NCBI GenBank assembly: GCA_018698735.1
Contig: JABIPD010000094.1
Span: forward strand, 1-6,903
DNA from: Candidatus Jacksonbacteria bacterium
Lineage (GTDB): Bacteria; Patescibacteriota; Patescibacteriia; UBA9629; GWA2-43-13
DNA length: 6,903 bases
Reading direction: 5' to 3'
The translations under genes were made by a program, and so were the position numbers. Shown here in pieces: positions 5,911 to 6,903 of this stretch (positions within the stretch are counted from its first letter, which is position 1; each line of letters starts with the position of its first letter). The notes under the pieces were generated by a model that saw only the letters and a list, made by a program, of their open reading frames with translations, searched no databases and was not told where the DNA came from.

Positions 5911-6903
5911 TTACTTGCGTGCAAACGAATAGAATATACTAAACAATGCTCCAAGAGCAAACATTAAGAACCATGGATCACCTTGATATGTTGTAAGGAT
6001 TGCTAAAACTCCCAAAATCGCAAGAATTTTCCCTAACACCAAAATCATCTCGAAATAAATAATATAGTTCATTACGCCACTTCTTTTTGCTTGCGTGTAG
6101 ATAAGTGCCGTTAATGGCACCGACACCATAGTTTTAGATATTCGAGAAAAAATGTCAACAAGAAATACCCCAAACCCATTTGTTACGATAGCTCTTCCAA
6201 ACCAAACAGGAATGCGGAAAAGAGACCCCGAACGTAAAACACCAAGTTCATTTTTTTTGTCGGTAAGCTTTCCTATAAACAAAATAGCAATAGATGTTAC
6301 CAACGTGCTCAGTGCAATAATTCCACCAACCGATAATACATTATTTTTAAGAACAATATAAATAAAAATCGGCCACATGGTCATTACAATCAACTCTTCT
6401 CCATAGCCAATAAAAGACAAAAAACTTCTCCATTCTTTAAAGTTGAATATCCGTTTTAACGCATCGGTATAAGAAAAATGAGACGGGCGAAATTCTTCTT
6501 TTGTAATCAGCAAGGGAAGATTCGACAGTAAAATTAAAATAGAAGCAACAATAAACAGCATGGTAAAGCCTCCTATCGAAGATATTAACCCACCAAGCAA
6601 CGGGCCGATCACAAACACCGTCGAAACAATCGCTATCATGTTCCCTATCTCTCTGCCTCGTTCTTCTTTTAAACTATATTTTGCAAAATCTCCATGATAC
6701 CCAGGCCAGTAAAATGTTTTCTGAAGGGTAAGAAGTATCGATGCTAAAACAATAAACCACGGCTGCCAAGCAATTAATGCGAGCGCTAAAAAATAAAACA
6801 CATAAAACACGGTTCCAACTAGAATACTTTTTTCACATCCGTGCCATTTTGCAAATTTTGCACCAAGCGGAAGCGTAAAAAAATACAGCACATATACCCC
6901 AAG
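5911..6903 (-). CDS. Major facilitator superfamily (MFS) transporter, C-terminal portion
   Basis: The frame is open to the right edge, so the true start lies outside the window; an in-frame GTG at 6889-6891 is internal. The 330 visible residues form about 11 hydrophobic helices, fitting a 12-helix MFS protein that lacks helix 1 and the start of helix 2. After the first helix, PLGAKFAKWHG sits where MFS motif A is expected (loop 2-3). The equivalent loop 8-9 of the second half reads GKLTDKKN (about 211-218, from the first visible codon), a good motif A match. A hydrophilic central loop (about 133-160, TKEEFRPSHFSYTDALKRIF) separates the two halves. The substrate cannot be told; it could export drugs or move sugars or other metabolites. 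The protein ends in FARK, with TAA at 5911-5913. It is probably transcribed toward rsmA, with a palindromic repeat between them. Confidence 0.85.
   Translation of the reverse strand, partial: LGVYVLYFFTLPLGAKFAKWHGCEKSILVGTVFYVFYFLALALIAWQPWFIVLASILLTLQKTFYWPGYHGDFAKYSLKEERGREIGNMIAIVSTVFVIGPLLGGLISSIGGFTMLFIVASILILLSNLPLLITKEEFRPSHFSYTDALKRIFNFKEWRSFLSFIGYGEELIVMTMWPIFIYIVLKNNVLSVGGIIALSTLVTSIAILFIGKLTDKKNELGVLRSGSLFRIPVWFGRAIVTNGFGVFLVDIFSRISKTMVSVPLTALIYTQAKRSGVMNYIIYFEMILVLGKILAILGVLAILTTYQGDPWFLMFALGALFSIFYSFARK

Noticed and set aside
6889..6891. GTG as the start of the transporter
   Set aside because: The frame stays open to the window edge (Leu-Gly-Val-Tyr before it), and starting here would cut helix 2 and drop helix 1 of a 12-helix protein.

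Overview
The window looks like a piece of a small, AT-leaning bacterial genome of the Candidate Phyla Radiation (Patescibacteria, probably a Parcubacteria-type lineage). This is an inference. It rests on the low-to-middling GC content, the absence of strong Shine-Dalgarno sequences, a giant membrane-anchored IPT/TIG surface protein next to a thrombospondin type 3 (TSP3) protein, and GC-rich palindromic repeats between genes. No 16S or ribosomal protein marker is present to fix the taxonomy. TGA ends rsmA at the normal family length, which argues against the TGA=Gly code of Gracilibacteria/Absconditabacteria.

All five genes read on the minus strand, so the order of transcription runs from high to low coordinates. 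First (5911-6903) is the C-terminal part of a major facilitator superfamily (MFS) transporter that runs off the right edge. An 82-bp gap holding a palindromic repeat follows. Next is rsmA/ksgA (4992-5828), the 16S rRNA adenine dimethyltransferase. Then comes a 325-bp gene-free stretch (4667-4991) with two more copies of the repeat in opposite orientation, a small hairpin between them, and a candidate promoter.

The left two thirds is a tightly packed unit of three cell-envelope genes. They are a 235-residue membrane-anchored protein with TSP3 calcium-binding loops and a duplicated C-terminal helical motif (3959-4666), a 1275-residue membrane-anchored protein built mostly of IPT/TIG immunoglobulin-like domains (129-3956), and the first 42 codons of a secreted protein with a clear signal peptide (1-128). 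The gaps are 2 nt and 0 nt, so they are probably co-transcribed and translationally coupled. They plausibly make parts of one surface structure; its function cannot be read from this window.

The points most worth following up are the three-gene envelope operon, the duplicated motif in the 235-residue protein, and the interspersed repeat family with conserved ends and an exchangeable internal stem.
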